From Prochlorococcus sp. AG-402-K14 (GTDB lineage: Bacteria; Cyanobacteriota; Cyanobacteriia; PCC-6307; Cyanobiaceae): a stretch of DNA of 64,000 nucleotides. Position 1 is the first letter of the stretch, and every line of letters begins with the position of its first letter. The stretch is from positions 1-64,000 of the forward strand of contig QCIG01000002.1 in the NCBI GenBank assembly GCA_003216815.1. Reading direction: 5' to 3'. The notes under the pieces are model-generated. The model searched no databases, had not been told where the DNA came from, and saw only the letters and a list, made by a program, of their open reading frames with translations. This document shows positions 28,334-37,040 of this stretch, piece after piece. The translations under genes and the position numbers were made by a program.

Positions 28334-28495
28334 TTAAACGTTTCTGAAAGGAAAGAAAGGAGTAACTTTTTTTGTAGGGTTGCTACTTGCAATAGCTTTT
28401 CCTCTGATATACATGAATAACCCAAGAGTGATTATCATTACAGGGGGATGTAAAGCCAAAGACCTCCCAATTAGTTGCAATTCTTCTCCAGACAT
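28334..28495 (-). CDS. Small single-helix membrane protein
   Basis: 53 codons. The product starts MSGEELQLIGRSLALHPP, then a hydrophobic helix VMIITLGLFMYI (about 19-30) and a basic tail. The size and single helix resemble the small photosystem or NDH subunits common in cyanobacteria, but it is not one I recognise. It is convergent with the preceding membrane protein gene. Confidence 0.55.
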   Translation of the reverse strand: MSGEELQLIGRSLALHPPVMIITLGLFMYIRGKAIASSNPTKKVTPFFPFRNV

Positions 28496-28579
28496 TTTTC
28501 TTTAATTTAATTCTTTTTTACTATAGCTTCTAAAGTATCTATAGAAAAATAATTTAATATATATAAAAGAATCTCTTTT

Positions 28580-28852
28580 TTACTTTTCTTTTTTATAAGT
28601 AATTTTCAAAATTAAAATTAAAAAATTAAAAATAAATGTAATTATATTAGCTAATAGAATTGGAATGGAATTAATTTCTATTCCGTAAATTATCCAACAA
28701 ATAAGCCCTAAGATAAAAAGAATTAACATAATTAATGAAACATCATCTGCTGACTTTGATTGCCAGGTTTTATATAATTGAGGAAGAAAGGCTATAGTCG
28801 TAAGAAAAGCTGCTAAAAAGCCAATTAAATCTATATAATTAAAATTTTTCAT
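28580..28852 (-). CDS. SemiSWEET / PQ-loop sugar transporter
   Basis: 90 residues and three predicted helices, the size of bacterial SemiSWEETs that work as dimers. The first helix ends in the PQ motif FLPQLYKTWQSKSADDVS. The second helix LIMLILFILGLICWIIYGI and third LLANIITFIFNFLIL follow. Members facilitate diffusion of sugars such as sucrose or glucose. The marine picocyanobacterial substrate is unknown, but glucosylglycerate or sucrose is conceivable. ATG start. Confidence 0.85.
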   Translation of the reverse strand: MKNFNYIDLIGFLAAFLTTIAFLPQLYKTWQSKSADDVSLIMLILFILGLICWIIYGIEINSIPILLANIITFIFNFLILILKITYKKEK

Positions 28853-28945
28853 ATTGTTTTTTAAGAATATCTTGAGGCAATTGACTTTGATAATAAATAA
28901 TCATGTAGATTTATCTTAAATGGCAAGGATTAGTATCAGAATCTT

Positions 28946-29212
28946 ATGGTTGATCAGTCTGATTCTAGGGATCAAGTTTTAAAGGAGAAATTTAAAATTT
29001 TGATTAATGAAGATAATCAGATTAAAAAATGGTATGAAGGTCTTTTAATAAAATCACTTATCCTTTTACCAATAGTAATATTTATAATTGGTTTATTTAT
29101 TGTTAACAGACCAGAAAGACTAATTGATGTATTATTAGTTTCCCTTTATCCTTTAGCTTTGATATCGATAGGCTTGATAATTCTATTTGTGATGAGAATA
29201 TACTTAAGGTAA
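28946..29212 (+). CDS. Small two-helix membrane protein
   Basis: 88 residues. The N-terminus is charged (KEKFKILINEDNQIKKW). Two helices follow at about 32-50 and 61-82. No family recognised. It is divergent from SemiSWEET with a 93-nt gap. Confidence 0.5.
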   Translation: MVDQSDSRDQVLKEKFKILINEDNQIKKWYEGLLIKSLILLPIVIFIIGLFIVNRPERLIDVLLVSLYPLALISIGLIILFVMRIYLR

Positions 29213-29312
29213 GAAAAAATAAATATAATTATGTTCCTATTTAAATCTTGTTTTCCTATAGCCAATAAGGTAGGGCCAATGTAAGCTATTAGTAATTAAA
29301 AATTAATAGACA

Positions 29313-29480
29313 ATGTCAGGCGGACCATTGCTACAACTTTGGGAAAATTTACTCCCATTTGCTAAAGATTTAAGAATTCGTTTTGCCTTGGCAATGCTAG
29401 GTAATATACTTGCAATATTGTTTATTTTTTCTCTGTCTAAAATGTTCATTCCTGGATTGGAAGAACAACTATTTAATTGA
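29313..29480 (+). CDS. Small single-helix membrane protein
   Basis: 55 codons, beginning MSGGPLLQLWENLLPFAKDL, then a helix LAMLGNILAILFIFSLSKMF. It is read in frame from ATG at 29313 to TGA at 29478-29480. Its last 12 bases overlap the 3' end of the convergent TPR-methyltransferase gene. Unknown function. Confidence 0.5.
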   Translation: MSGGPLLQLWENLLPFAKDLRIRFALAMLGNILAILFIFSLSKMFIPGLEEQLFN

Positions 29481-31811
29481 CTTTCTTGTCCAAAATTGAT
29501 ACATCTCTCTAAAAGAACTAGGATTCGTTTTTTCAAATTTATCCCATTTTTGCAAATCTTTTAGAGATTCTATATCTTTATTATTGGCCTGGTACTTATC
29601 TTTGATGTCATTTGAAAGGGTAAATCCTAGAAACTCTAGATTTGTTTTCTCTATCATATGTTTAATTTCTATTAAACAATAACATTTTTCTTGACTATGA
29701 AAGCAGAGATCTCTACACATTGATGTTGAGTAGAAATCTGACCAATTAGTTAATTCACTTAATTTTTTTATATCTCCATTAAGAACATCATTGCGAAATT
29801 TTCTTATTCCTTCGAGATTTGGCTTTATGTTTTTTTCTTTGATGATTTCTCTTGCCTTATGAATTTCATGTCTTGCAAGGCTACTGTATAAACCTAGCTT
29901 TAAGAAACCATTTGATTCTAAAGAGTCAACTATATTAGATAATCCCTCCTCAGGATCTTTCATGTGATGAAGAACACCTGTACATTCAATCAAGTCAAAT
30001 TTTTTATTTAGTTGCTTTAATTCAAGCAAATCCATTTCTATAAAATTGACATTTTTCATTCCATATTCATCTACTTTTCTTTTTGCATATGAGATGCTTG
30101 AATTGCTTAGATCAATGGCTGTTATTTCACAATTGCTATATCTAGATGCTTCGATTATTTGAATCCCAGTGCCACATCCAGCTATAAGTATATTTAGTTT
30201 TTTATTTGTTTGTTTAATATTGTTTGATTGAAGTATGTTCGGGTAAATCTCTGAATTAATAACGGATATAAAATTTATCTTATTTTCTTCTGAATATGAA
30301 TTAAATCTCCACCTTGGATATGGATTCGATTCATATTGATCCTTAACTTTTTTTGAAACCGAATCACCTATTGTACCTAATTTTATTATTTTATTTGAAA
30401 TATTTTTTTCAGTTGATAATTCTCTAAATTGTAAATCAAGTAATTGATTGAATTCTTTATTACTAGACTTGTAATTATTTAAATTAATTAATTGATTGTC
30501 AATTGAAGATAGAGATTGATAGCAAGATATTAAAGCCAATGTATAGTCTTGATTATTACTATTTTTATGAACTGAATTTTGAAGATCTTTTAGTTTTTTC
30601 TTCTCATCTTCAGATATATAATAGACATATTCATTTAAGAAACATTGTGATCCAAGTGCGATTATAAAGTTAAGAATATCTTTTTTAACCTGTTTCTCTT
30701 TTGAATAGTTAATAAGAATAAATTTTCGTACATTTACTAAAACTTTTTCCCATAAGGGAGAGTTAAAGATTAATAATGATAATGCTTTTAGGAATTCTTT
30801 ATCTTTTATAAAAATATTAAAATCCTTATTTTCGTATAATCCAACTCTCAAAGTTGAGATTTTTTCTAGTATTACATTTGAAATTATATTATTTATGTTT
30901 TTAAATAGTTCTCGATGGGAAATATCTCTTCTATGTAATATTTTTTTTAGTAATTCTCTATTATCTTTTTCTGATAGGTTGAATGGCTCTATTTTCTTTA
31001 TTAACTCGCTTATAAGTTGATAACTTAACTCACTATTTTTAGTAATTAAAAGTTCCTTTTTTGCAAGATTAAGTGATTTATTGTAATCTCCTTGTTGGTT
31101 GTAGATTGTTGCAAGGTTTAAATAGGAGTTTTCTAATTCATTATCCAATTTTATTGCTATTTCTGTATGAAATATAGCCTTATTGACTTCTAGTTTTTCT
31201 TTATAGCAGGCACCTAAGTTTAGATGAGCGATAGCAGATTCATTATTTATTTCTATTGCTTTCAGATAATATTTCTCTGCAGCATTATAGTTATTGGAAT
31301 CTTTATTTAATAAGCCTAGATTGATATATGCATCAATAAAATCAGGATCTAATTCAATGGCTTTTTTTAGTGATAACTCGGACTCATTATACTTATTCAA
31401 ACTTTTTAATATCAATCCTCTAATACAATATCCATTCGCTAGATTAGGCTTGAGTTTGATAGCATCTTTAATTATTATTTCTGCTTTTTTATAATTATTT
31501 AATTTATAAAACAAGAAAGCCAAATTTAATTTTGAGTAAACATGATTGGGAAAATGTAATGAACATTTTTCATATAGTTTGATTGCCTTATCAATTTCTC
31601 CTTTTCCTTCGCATATTAATGCGTAATTTGAAAATATATCTGCATCATAAAATCCATTCTTTATAAAAGTAATATACCCTTTTTCTGCATCATCCAAATT
31701 ACCTTTTAGGTGATTATTAATTGATTTGACTTTCAGATCCTTCTCAGAAAGCTTAAGGAGTTTTTTAGAAGAGCCTTTATTCTCTTGTCTCTTTTGACCG
31801 AATCCACCCAA
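29469..31811 (-). CDS. TPR-repeat protein with C-terminal SAM-dependent methyltransferase
   Basis: 780 residues. About seven TPR units occupy residues 30-290, with the A/LxxxGxY and PxxxxAxxNLG pattern (SAIAHLNLGACYKEKLEVNK is one). A helical middle follows. A class I methyltransferase domain then starts at about residue 520 with LNILIAGCGTGIQIIEA (SAM motif I), AIDLSNSSISYAK, and FDLIECTGVLHHMKDPEEGL (motif post II and III). Substrate unknown; TPRs may recruit a protein or sugar-transfer partner. Fused TPR-methyltransferases occur in picocyanobacterial accessory regions. It is monocistronic. Confidence 0.85.
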   Translation of the reverse strand: MGGFGQKRQENKGSSKKLLKLSEKDLKVKSINNHLKGNLDDAEKGYITFIKNGFYDADIFSNYALICEGKGEIDKAIKLYEKCSLHFPNHVYSKLNLAFLFYKLNNYKKAEIIIKDAIKLKPNLANGYCIRGLILKSLNKYNESELSLKKAIELDPDFIDAYINLGLLNKDSNNYNAAEKYYLKAIEINNESAIAHLNLGACYKEKLEVNKAIFHTEIAIKLDNELENSYLNLATIYNQQGDYNKSLNLAKKELLITKNSELSYQLISELIKKIEPFNLSEKDNRELLKKILHRRDISHRELFKNINNIISNVILEKISTLRVGLYENKDFNIFIKDKEFLKALSLLIFNSPLWEKVLVNVRKFILINYSKEKQVKKDILNFIIALGSQCFLNEYVYYISEDEKKKLKDLQNSVHKNSNNQDYTLALISCYQSLSSIDNQLINLNNYKSSNKEFNQLLDLQFRELSTEKNISNKIIKLGTIGDSVSKKVKDQYESNPYPRWRFNSYSEENKINFISVINSEIYPNILQSNNIKQTNKKLNILIAGCGTGIQIIEASRYSNCEITAIDLSNSSISYAKRKVDEYGMKNVNFIEMDLLELKQLNKKFDLIECTGVLHHMKDPEEGLSNIVDSLESNGFLKLGLYSSLARHEIHKAREIIKEKNIKPNLEGIRKFRNDVLNGDIKKLSELTNWSDFYSTSMCRDLCFHSQEKCYCLIEIKHMIEKTNLEFLGFTLSNDIKDKYQANNKDIESLKDLQKWDKFEKTNPSSFREMYQFWTRKSIK

Positions 31812-32005
31812 TGGTATATATTGAATTAATTGTATTATACTTAAATCGTATTTCAGACTATTTTGCCTTAATAAATTTACAATATTTGGTTTATTTAGGA
31901 AGTTTATTTACTTTTATGGTTTAGTCTTAAATTATTTTTTAAATTCTCATCTACAATCACCCCTGATTTTTAATATAATAAGATAAACGTTTAGGTAACT
32001 ATCCA

Positions 32006-32461
32006 ATGCCTTTAAAGTTAGGTGATCAAATACCTGATTTTTCACTCTCTGATCAACTAGGAGTTTCAAGAACAAATAAGCAAGCTAAAGGTAGACCCCT
32101 GGTTTTATTTTTTTATCCCAAAGATGATACTCCAGGTTGTACTGCAGAGAACTGTGGTTTTAGAGATAAATACGATCTTTTTAAACTTTTTGGTGCCGAA
32201 GTTTGGGGAGTTAGTGGCGATGATGTAGCAAGCCATCGATCTTTTGCTGATAAAAATAAACTCCCATTCCCATTATTGTGTGACACTGACAACTCTTTGA
32301 GAAAAGCTTTTGGGGTTCCTAAAGTGCTTGGGATACTTGACGGACGTGTAACCTATATTGTTGATTCAAAGGGGTTAATTAGACATATATTTAATGACCT
32401 TTTAAATGGGCCCGCCCATGTCAATGAAGCACTTAGAGTATTAGGAGAAATAAGAAACTGA
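32006..32461 (+). CDS. bcp: Peroxiredoxin Q / bacterioferritin comigratory protein
   Basis: 151 residues. It reduces H2O2 and organic peroxides. The active site is DDTPGCTAENCGF, with peroxidatic Cys45 and resolving Cys50, the spacing of PrxQ. GVSGDDVASHRSFADK follows as in the family. No signal peptide, so cytosolic. Start ATG 32006. Confidence 0.95.
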   Translation: MPLKLGDQIPDFSLSDQLGVSRTNKQAKGRPLVLFFYPKDDTPGCTAENCGFRDKYDLFKLFGAEVWGVSGDDVASHRSFADKNKLPFPLLCDTDNSLRKAFGVPKVLGILDGRVTYIVDSKGLIRHIFNDLLNGPAHVNEALRVLGEIRN

Positions 32462-32495
32462 TCCTTATGATTGTTTTATAGCTTTTTAGTAGTTT

Positions 32496-32771
32496 TTAGG
32501 AATTAATTTTGTTGTTAGTTTCATTAGATTGTAATTTTTCTACAGCTGTTTTTTGCGAAATTTTCGGAATATCATTTAATCCGTTTGCATCAAACCAAGG
32601 AGCTGTTGCCCAATTAAAACCTTTTCCGAACGTATTGTCTGGCGAGACGATGTACCAATGGCAAGCAGTATCGGGTACATCTACAGAACATTTCGACCAG
32701 TTATCGCTCCACTGAGGCACTTGAACCCACAATAAAGTTGAGAAAACCAATGAAAAAAAGGAGACGAACAT
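32496..32771 (-). CDS. Small secreted protein
   Basis: 91 residues. A signal peptide covers about residues 1-18 (FVSFFSLVFSTLLWV). The mature part has two Cys (SKCSVDVPDTACHWY), possibly disulfide-linked, and an aromatic-rich stretch FNWATAPWFDANGL. No family recognised. Convergent with bcp, with a 34-nt gap. Confidence 0.5.
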   Translation of the reverse strand: MFVSFFSLVFSTLLWVQVPQWSDNWSKCSVDVPDTACHWYIVSPDNTFGKGFNWATAPWFDANGLNDIPKISQKTAVEKLQSNETNNKINS

Positions 32772-32863
32772 TTTTTTTGGGTTTTCTAAATGTTAATCCT
32801 TCTGACTTGAAAACGAGGATTTTGGAAAATGATAAGCTTTTAGAATAATGAATATAAGTTAAT

Positions 32864-33052
32864 TTAATTAACCTTTCGATCATTCTTTAAATACCTTAAG
32901 TACAAAATTTCTTGGTTCGCATCATTCTCTCCAGAGTCTAAAATCCATTCTTTAAATTCCTGATAAAGATAAGATCTATCTATTTTGTTTATTTCGGTCA
33001 TTCTAATTAGAATGACCGAAATAATCTCTTCAATAGAAGGTTCATTTCTCAC
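32864..33052 (-). CDS. Small protein paralogous to the one at 35883
   Basis: 62 residues if started at 33052, or 45 if started at an in-frame ATG at 33001. The core YLYQEFKEWILDSGENDANQEIL matches AQEYKEWINCVNDSDFSNQEIL in the protein at 35883-36086, so they form a small family. The alternative ATG lies within a perfect 36-nt palindrome. Function unknown. Confidence 0.5.
   Translation of the reverse strand: MRNEPSIEEIISVILIRMTEINKIDRSYLYQEFKEWILDSGENDANQEILYLRYLKNDRKVN
32989..33024. repeat. 36-nt perfect palindrome around a possible start codon
   Basis: Perfect inverted repeat with 18-nt arms (arm TTATTTCGGTCATTCTAA) and no spacer. The in-frame ATG at 33001 sits in one arm. Confidence 0.85.
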
Positions 33053-33243
33053 ATTTAATTCAATATATAGAAGACTATTTTAGTTAGAAATTTTCCAGGT
33101 TGAGACTTCTTTGAAAATATATAGATTATTTTTATAAGCATAAAAAAATATTTATAATTTATTTTTCCTTTTTCTTTTTAAATATACATATTATTTAAAT
33201 AAATTTATTTTTCATGTATAATAAGAGAATTATCTAATTTTTA

Positions 33244-33411
33244 ATGAAAAGAGAATTTAATAAATCATTTGTTACTTGGCTTGAAGATATTTGGGAAGAA
33301 ATTGAGATTCAATTTTATGGAATAATAGGAGCTGTTTTTTTCTTTATTTTATTGTATTTTGTTTTTCAACCATCCTGGATGAATCCTTTAATCGACTTTT
33401 TTCAATATTAG
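33244..33411 (+). CDS. Small single-helix membrane protein
   Basis: 55 codons. The polar N-terminus begins MKREFNKSFVTWLEDIW and precedes one helix (about 27-41), then a short tail. ATG at 33244, stop at 33409-33411. No family recognised; read directly from the sequence. Confidence 0.5.
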   Translation: MKREFNKSFVTWLEDIWEEIEIQFYGIIGAVFFFILLYFVFQPSWMNPLIDFFQY

Positions 33412-33475
33412 AATTTCCTTTTAGTAATACCTAAATAGTAGAGGATTTTGAGCTGAGGATTAATTTTATTCTTCT

Positions 33476-33835
33476 TTAAATCTGTTCTAAAGTTTTTTCT
33501 TTAGCTACTAATTCTATAAATTTCCATACAAGAGCATGTTTATAGTCATCCTTATTCGGGCAAGCAGAGACTACGTCTTGCCATGAAAAATGATCTCGAT
33601 CTTTATTTCCTTTTAGTGGTGATCCAAAATCTCTAGCAAGATTAGAAAGAAATGAATACCCAAGTTTTTCTGAAGTGTATTTGATGATTTCATCAGAGTA
33701 ACTCATATAGAGCAAAAGAGTGTCTGCTTGATAGTTATGTTTAGTGCAAGCTCCATTAGAGCAACCACTATTAGCAATATCTAGGCATGCTTTATGGTCA
33801 TAGGTGTCTTTGATTATTTTAACTAATGTTTCCAT
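33476..33835 (-). CDS. Cysteine-containing conserved hypothetical protein
   Basis: 119 residues from ATG at 33835 (an upstream in-frame start at 33868 adds 11 residues). Four Cys or His clustered in CLDIANSGCSNGACTKHNYQ (about 18-37) suggest metal or disulfide chemistry. DHFSWQDVVSACPNKDDYKH is likely an active or surface region. No family recognised. Confidence 0.5.
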   Translation of the reverse strand: METLVKIIKDTYDHKACLDIANSGCSNGACTKHNYQADTLLLYMSYSDEIIKYTSEKLGYSFLSNLARDFGSPLKGNKDRDHFSWQDVVSACPNKDDYKHALVWKFIELVAKEKTLEQI

Positions 33836-34098
33836 AGATTCTCTAATCACCAATAATGTTATAGCCAATAAAAAATTGATTTAGGTAACCATTCGAATAA
33901 TCGATTTTAATGGTACAAATAAACTAGTAAGGTTTTCCCTTCTTTTATGCAATATTTCCATATTCGTTCAATTTTTATTTTTTTGTTATTTCAGGGCGAA
34001 AGATATATGTAATTATTTCTTTTTCCCGAATAAGCAAAGCCCTTTAAATATCCTTTAAAATGAATATATCTCAAATAAGTTTTTAAAGATAATATTTA

Positions 34099-34524
34099 CT
34101 AATCAACAAACCTTGAATATAGCCATCTGATAAAATTTCCTAAAACAGGAACACTACCAAATGTTCCAGAACAAAAATCAAAATAATCTCTATGGTCTTT
34201 AACTTTACCTTTTTCGTCGAATATTAATCTTGTTGTCCCATAATATATAAATTCTAGTCCCTTTATTTTTAATCCCATTGTCCACTCAATAAATGCGATG
34301 TTCTCTTTTATAGCAATTGAATGTGACTCGAGATAAATATCATCACACCTCTTGATTAATCCATCTTGAGCTTTGATATATGCATCTAGCCCGTTTCTTT
34401 CTTGGGTTGGATCTACAAATTTAACTTGGTTATTGTATAAGGATTCCCATTCTTCTCGAGAAGGGCCTTTTTCTCCATAAGATAGGTTGAAGAATTTTTT
34501 TAATTCACTCTCTTGGATTAGCAT
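34099..34524 (-). CDS. SnoaL/NTF2-like fold protein
   Basis: 141 residues. The pattern WESLYNNQVKFVDPTQERNG then GLKIKGLEFIYYGTTRLIFDEKGKVKDHRDYFD matches the SnoaL-like NTF2 superfamily cone fold. Substrate unknown; such proteins bind small ligands, and some are isomerases. Stand-alone gene. Confidence 0.75.
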   Translation of the reverse strand: MLIQESELKKFFNLSYGEKGPSREEWESLYNNQVKFVDPTQERNGLDAYIKAQDGLIKRCDDIYLESHSIAIKENIAFIEWTMGLKIKGLEFIYYGTTRLIFDEKGKVKDHRDYFDFCSGTFGSVPVLGNFIRWLYSRFVD

Positions 34525-34640
34525 TTGATTTTTTTTGTTTCAAGTAAAATCTAAATTATTTAAATAAACATCGCGTTTATGACATGAGATGTTGATAGCT
34601 CAGAAATAGCTTAGATTTAGTACCTAATTAAATAGTTCAT

Positions 34641-35039
34641 ATGAACAGCAAAAACATTCTTATCACTATTGGTGTTATTGGCATAGGATTTGTACTTTAC
34701 AAATTTCTGTTGGGATTTGTCCTTCCCATAGCTTTGTTTGTTTCTCTTAGATACGTGCTGAAGTTTTTGCTTAAGGGATCTGATTCCAAATCGGGGGAGG
34801 AGGTCTCTCAGATCCTCACCAAAAATAGTGTTAGCACTCCTTCAATAGAGAATATTGTAGAAATTAAACCCATTAAAGAGGAAGCACCCAAGGAGGAAGC
34901 ACCAAAAGAGGAAGCACCAAAAGAGGAAGCACCAAAAGAGGAAGCACCTAAAGAGGAAGCACCTAAAGAGGAAGCACCTAAAGAGGAAGCACCTAAAGAA
35001 GAAGAAAATAAAACTGTTGATGGGATTAATATTATTTAG
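34641..35039 (+). CDS. Membrane-anchored protein with a KEEAP repeat tail
   Basis: 132 residues. Two hydrophobic segments at the N-terminus (about 5-40) anchor it. The C-terminal half is a run of KEEAP pentapeptides (at least eight) ending in KEEENK. The tail is strongly charged and probably disordered, perhaps a spacer between membrane and partner. The array is encoded by a tandem 15-bp repeat, so copy number may vary between strains. Confidence 0.6.
   Translation: MNSKNILITIGVIGIGFVLYKFLLGFVLPIALFVSLRYVLKFLLKGSDSKSGEEVSQILTKNSVSTPSIENIVEIKPIKEEAPKEEAPKEEAPKEEAPKEEAPKEEAPKEEAPKEEAPKEEENKTVDGINII
34875..34994 (+). repeat. Tandem 15-bp repeat, eight units (KEEAP)
   Basis: Eight units of about 15 bp (consensus AAAGAGGAAGCACCW) in frame within the gene at 34641. 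Third-base variants sort into sub-runs, three ending A and four ending T, consistent with recent local duplication by slippage. Confidence 0.9.
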
Positions 35040-35056
35040 CTTTTACTATTTCTTTA

Positions 35057-35299
35057 ATGAACTTAAATTCGGAAAAAAGTTATTGGGATTTAAAACCAAT
35101 CTGGTGCCAACCGTGGTCAATAATTACTACTGGAATAGTAGTATTATTAGTTAGTTTGATTACCTTCAAAAATTTAATTATATTCACTATCTGTGCATTT
35201 TTTACTATTACTTGGTGGGTATTATTCTTAATAATTGCTCCAAACTCTTATCAAGGAAAATCTGATGAAGAAAAAGATGAAAATCCTTTTTTAATGTGA
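35057..35299 (+). CDS. Small two-helix membrane protein
   Basis: 80 residues. Two helices at about 20-39 and 44-62 are followed by an acidic tail KSDEEKDENPF. It starts 17 nt after the KEEAP gene on the same strand, so co-transcription is likely. Unknown family. Confidence 0.55.
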   Translation: MNLNSEKSYWDLKPIWCQPWSIITTGIVVLLVSLITFKNLIIFTICAFFTITWWVLFLIIAPNSYQGKSDEEKDENPFLM

Positions 35300-35381
35300 A
35301 TCTTCGCTCAACCATGAATTATCAATACTGATTGGAAAAAGCTTAAGAGAAATTTTTACACCAATTTATAGTTTATTATCT

Positions 35382-35561
35382 TTAACTTACCTCAGCAGGA
35401 AAACCTCTATATCCTCCCGAAAACCGTTTTCGATTTGTCCAATAGAATTCAACTAACTCTCTTGTCGAACTTGTTATGAGAGCTTCTCTACCTATTGTTT
35501 GTCGGCTTGAAAGCTTATAGCTTGTGATCGTTTTCCAGCTTGAAGTTCTTGAAGATTCCAT
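35382..35561 (-). CDS. Small basic protein, unknown
   Basis: 59 codons, beginning MESSRTSSWKTITSYKLSSR and ending in a Gly and Arg rich segment GGYRGFPAEVS. ATG at 35561, stop at 35382-35384. No family recognised. Weakly supported: no clear RBS, but composition looks coding. Confidence 0.35.
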   Translation of the reverse strand: MESSRTSSWKTITSYKLSSRQTIGREALITSSTRELVEFYWTNRKRFSGGYRGFPAEVS

Positions 35562-35882
35562 TAGATACTCTGGTTATTTAGATGAATAAGTGAAGACTCT
35601 CCATGGTGTTATTAACCAATTCATTAATCATGCTTAGCAAGTAAATGATTGAGCTAAATGTTTAATTCGATAGAGATTCTTCCTCCAGGGAAAGCACTCT
35701 TGAATAATACATATGTATTACTTCTGTGTCAAGTTTATTATTATTATTATATTGGTAGAGACATAGATTGTTTATTGAAAACGCAATTTATATACTAATT
35801 TTTTACTATTATAAACGAATTATAATATATTTAGAATACATAGTTAATTTTTATAGAATTGGGCAAGATATCTATATATATT
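35562..35882. other. Gene-free AT-rich stretch
   Basis: 321 nt. No ORF with coding character and no RNA-like structure was seen. Confidence 0.4.
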
Positions 35883-36086
35883 TTATAGAAATCTAATTAA
35901 CTTATATTTATCTATTACTAATATCTCTTGATTTGAAAAATCACTATCATTTACGCAATTAATCCATTCCTTATATTCTTGTGCAATAGCTAATTGATCT
36001 CCTTGATTTACTTGAATGGTTCTTCTCAGGATATGCGATAGCCCTTCTGCTAACGTTCGCTCTATATCCCTATGCCTTTTACTCAT
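35883..36086 (-). CDS. Small protein paralogous to the one at 32864
   Basis: 67 residues, basic N-terminus MSKRHRDIERTLAEGL. The C-terminal half AQEYKEWINCVNDSDFSNQEIL parallels the protein at 32864-33052. Function unknown. Confidence 0.55.
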   Translation of the reverse strand: MSKRHRDIERTLAEGLSHILRRTIQVNQGDQLAIAQEYKEWINCVNDSDFSNQEILVIDKYKLIRFL

Positions 36087-36227
36087 AATGAATTTGTATC
36101 TATATTAAACTAGCAATTATTAATTATTTTGTACAGCAAACATGAATAATACTGATTTGAAATATTTTAAATCGCTAACTTTATGTATATAAAATAAGTA
36201 TTTAGTATTTAAGAATAAAAATCTCTC

Positions 36228-36566
36228 CTATGCAACTTTTGTATCATCATCATTACTATCTATTGATGGTATAAAACCTAATTCTTCTATTGTGTCAACT
36301 AAGTTAAGTTTACTATCTTTGTTTTTTGAGTTTGAATCCTGATCTATTATCTCTACTTGATCAAATTTTTCTATTTTTATATTTTTCATTAACTTATTTT
36401 TATAAATTTTGATTATAAGTCTAGTTAAATTTTCATTTAGTAATAATAAAGATAAAATAATACCAATTAAGACTAATATTATATTATTAAGTATAAAATA
36501 AGAAAAAACTAGACCTAGAGATAGGTATTGCACGAGATTAATACTTGTATCTTTATTCATGATCAA
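36228..36566 (-). CDS. Small membrane protein with acidic C-terminus (last gene of small operon)
   Basis: 112 residues. A hydrophobic double segment lies at about 10-45. A Lys-rich middle and an acidic tail follow (IPSIDSNDDDTKVA at the end). Its ATG overlaps the stop of the upstream gene by four bases. No family recognised. It closes the five-gene minus-strand operon that starts at 37962. Confidence 0.55.
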   Translation of the reverse strand: MIMNKDTSINLVQYLSLGLVFSYFILNNIILVLIGIILSLLLLNENLTRLIIKIYKNKLMKNIKIEKFDQVEIIDQDSNSKNKDSKLNLVDTIEELGFIPSIDSNDDDTKVA

Positions 36567-36883
36567 GCAACGTCATGGCAGTCATAATCTGATTGTCTTT
36601 CTAGTATGGTTATATCAAATGTTGATTGATAGTTATCATTGTGATCTAGATTATCGAATACACTAGATATAAAAGTTTTACTCATTCTCCATTTATGCCT
36701 AGTCTTTTTAGGTAATTTAGGTAAATCAATTGATGGTCTTTTTTGTGATCTAATATATCGTTTTCTCTGCGCACTATCTTCTGTCAATCTATTAAATGTT
36801 TCAATAGTCGAGTTTTTGGTGTCCTGATCTCTTGATTGGGTCATTGCCATTAATTCGGCATGACTTCTAACGAATGGGATCAT
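36563..36883 (-). CDS. Hydrophilic hypothetical protein in small operon
   Basis: 106 residues, no hydrophobic segment. It contains a Ser and Thr rich start and a basic stretch RKRYIRSQKRPSIDLPKLPK. ATG overlaps the stop of the preceding 52-codon gene (ATGA), and its own stop overlaps the next start. No family recognised. Confidence 0.6.
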   Translation of the reverse strand: MIPFVRSHAELMAMTQSRDQDTKNSTIETFNRLTEDSAQRKRYIRSQKRPSIDLPKLPKKTRHKWRMSKTFISSVFDNLDHNDNYQSTFDITILERQSDYDCHDVA

Positions 36884-37038
36884 GCTGCATACCTCTCATC
36901 ATTTGTTGTTTTTTGTTTGGTTATTGTCTTATTCTTTTTGTGAGCATTAATATAGTGAACATCATAAGATCCTAATCCTTCTTTCTTCGGATTGTATAAA
37001 TGTATAAAACCATTTCTGGAGTTTGATTTAATATTCAT
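36880..37038 (-). CDS. Small basic protein in small operon
   Basis: 52 codons. It begins MNIKSNSRNGFIHLYNPKKE and ends KTTNDERYAA, with a basic middle. ATG at 37038; its TGA overlaps the next ATG. No family recognised. Confidence 0.5.
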   Translation of the reverse strand: MNIKSNSRNGFIHLYNPKKEGLGSYDVHYINAHKKNKTITKQKTTNDERYAA

Positions 37039-37040
37039 GA

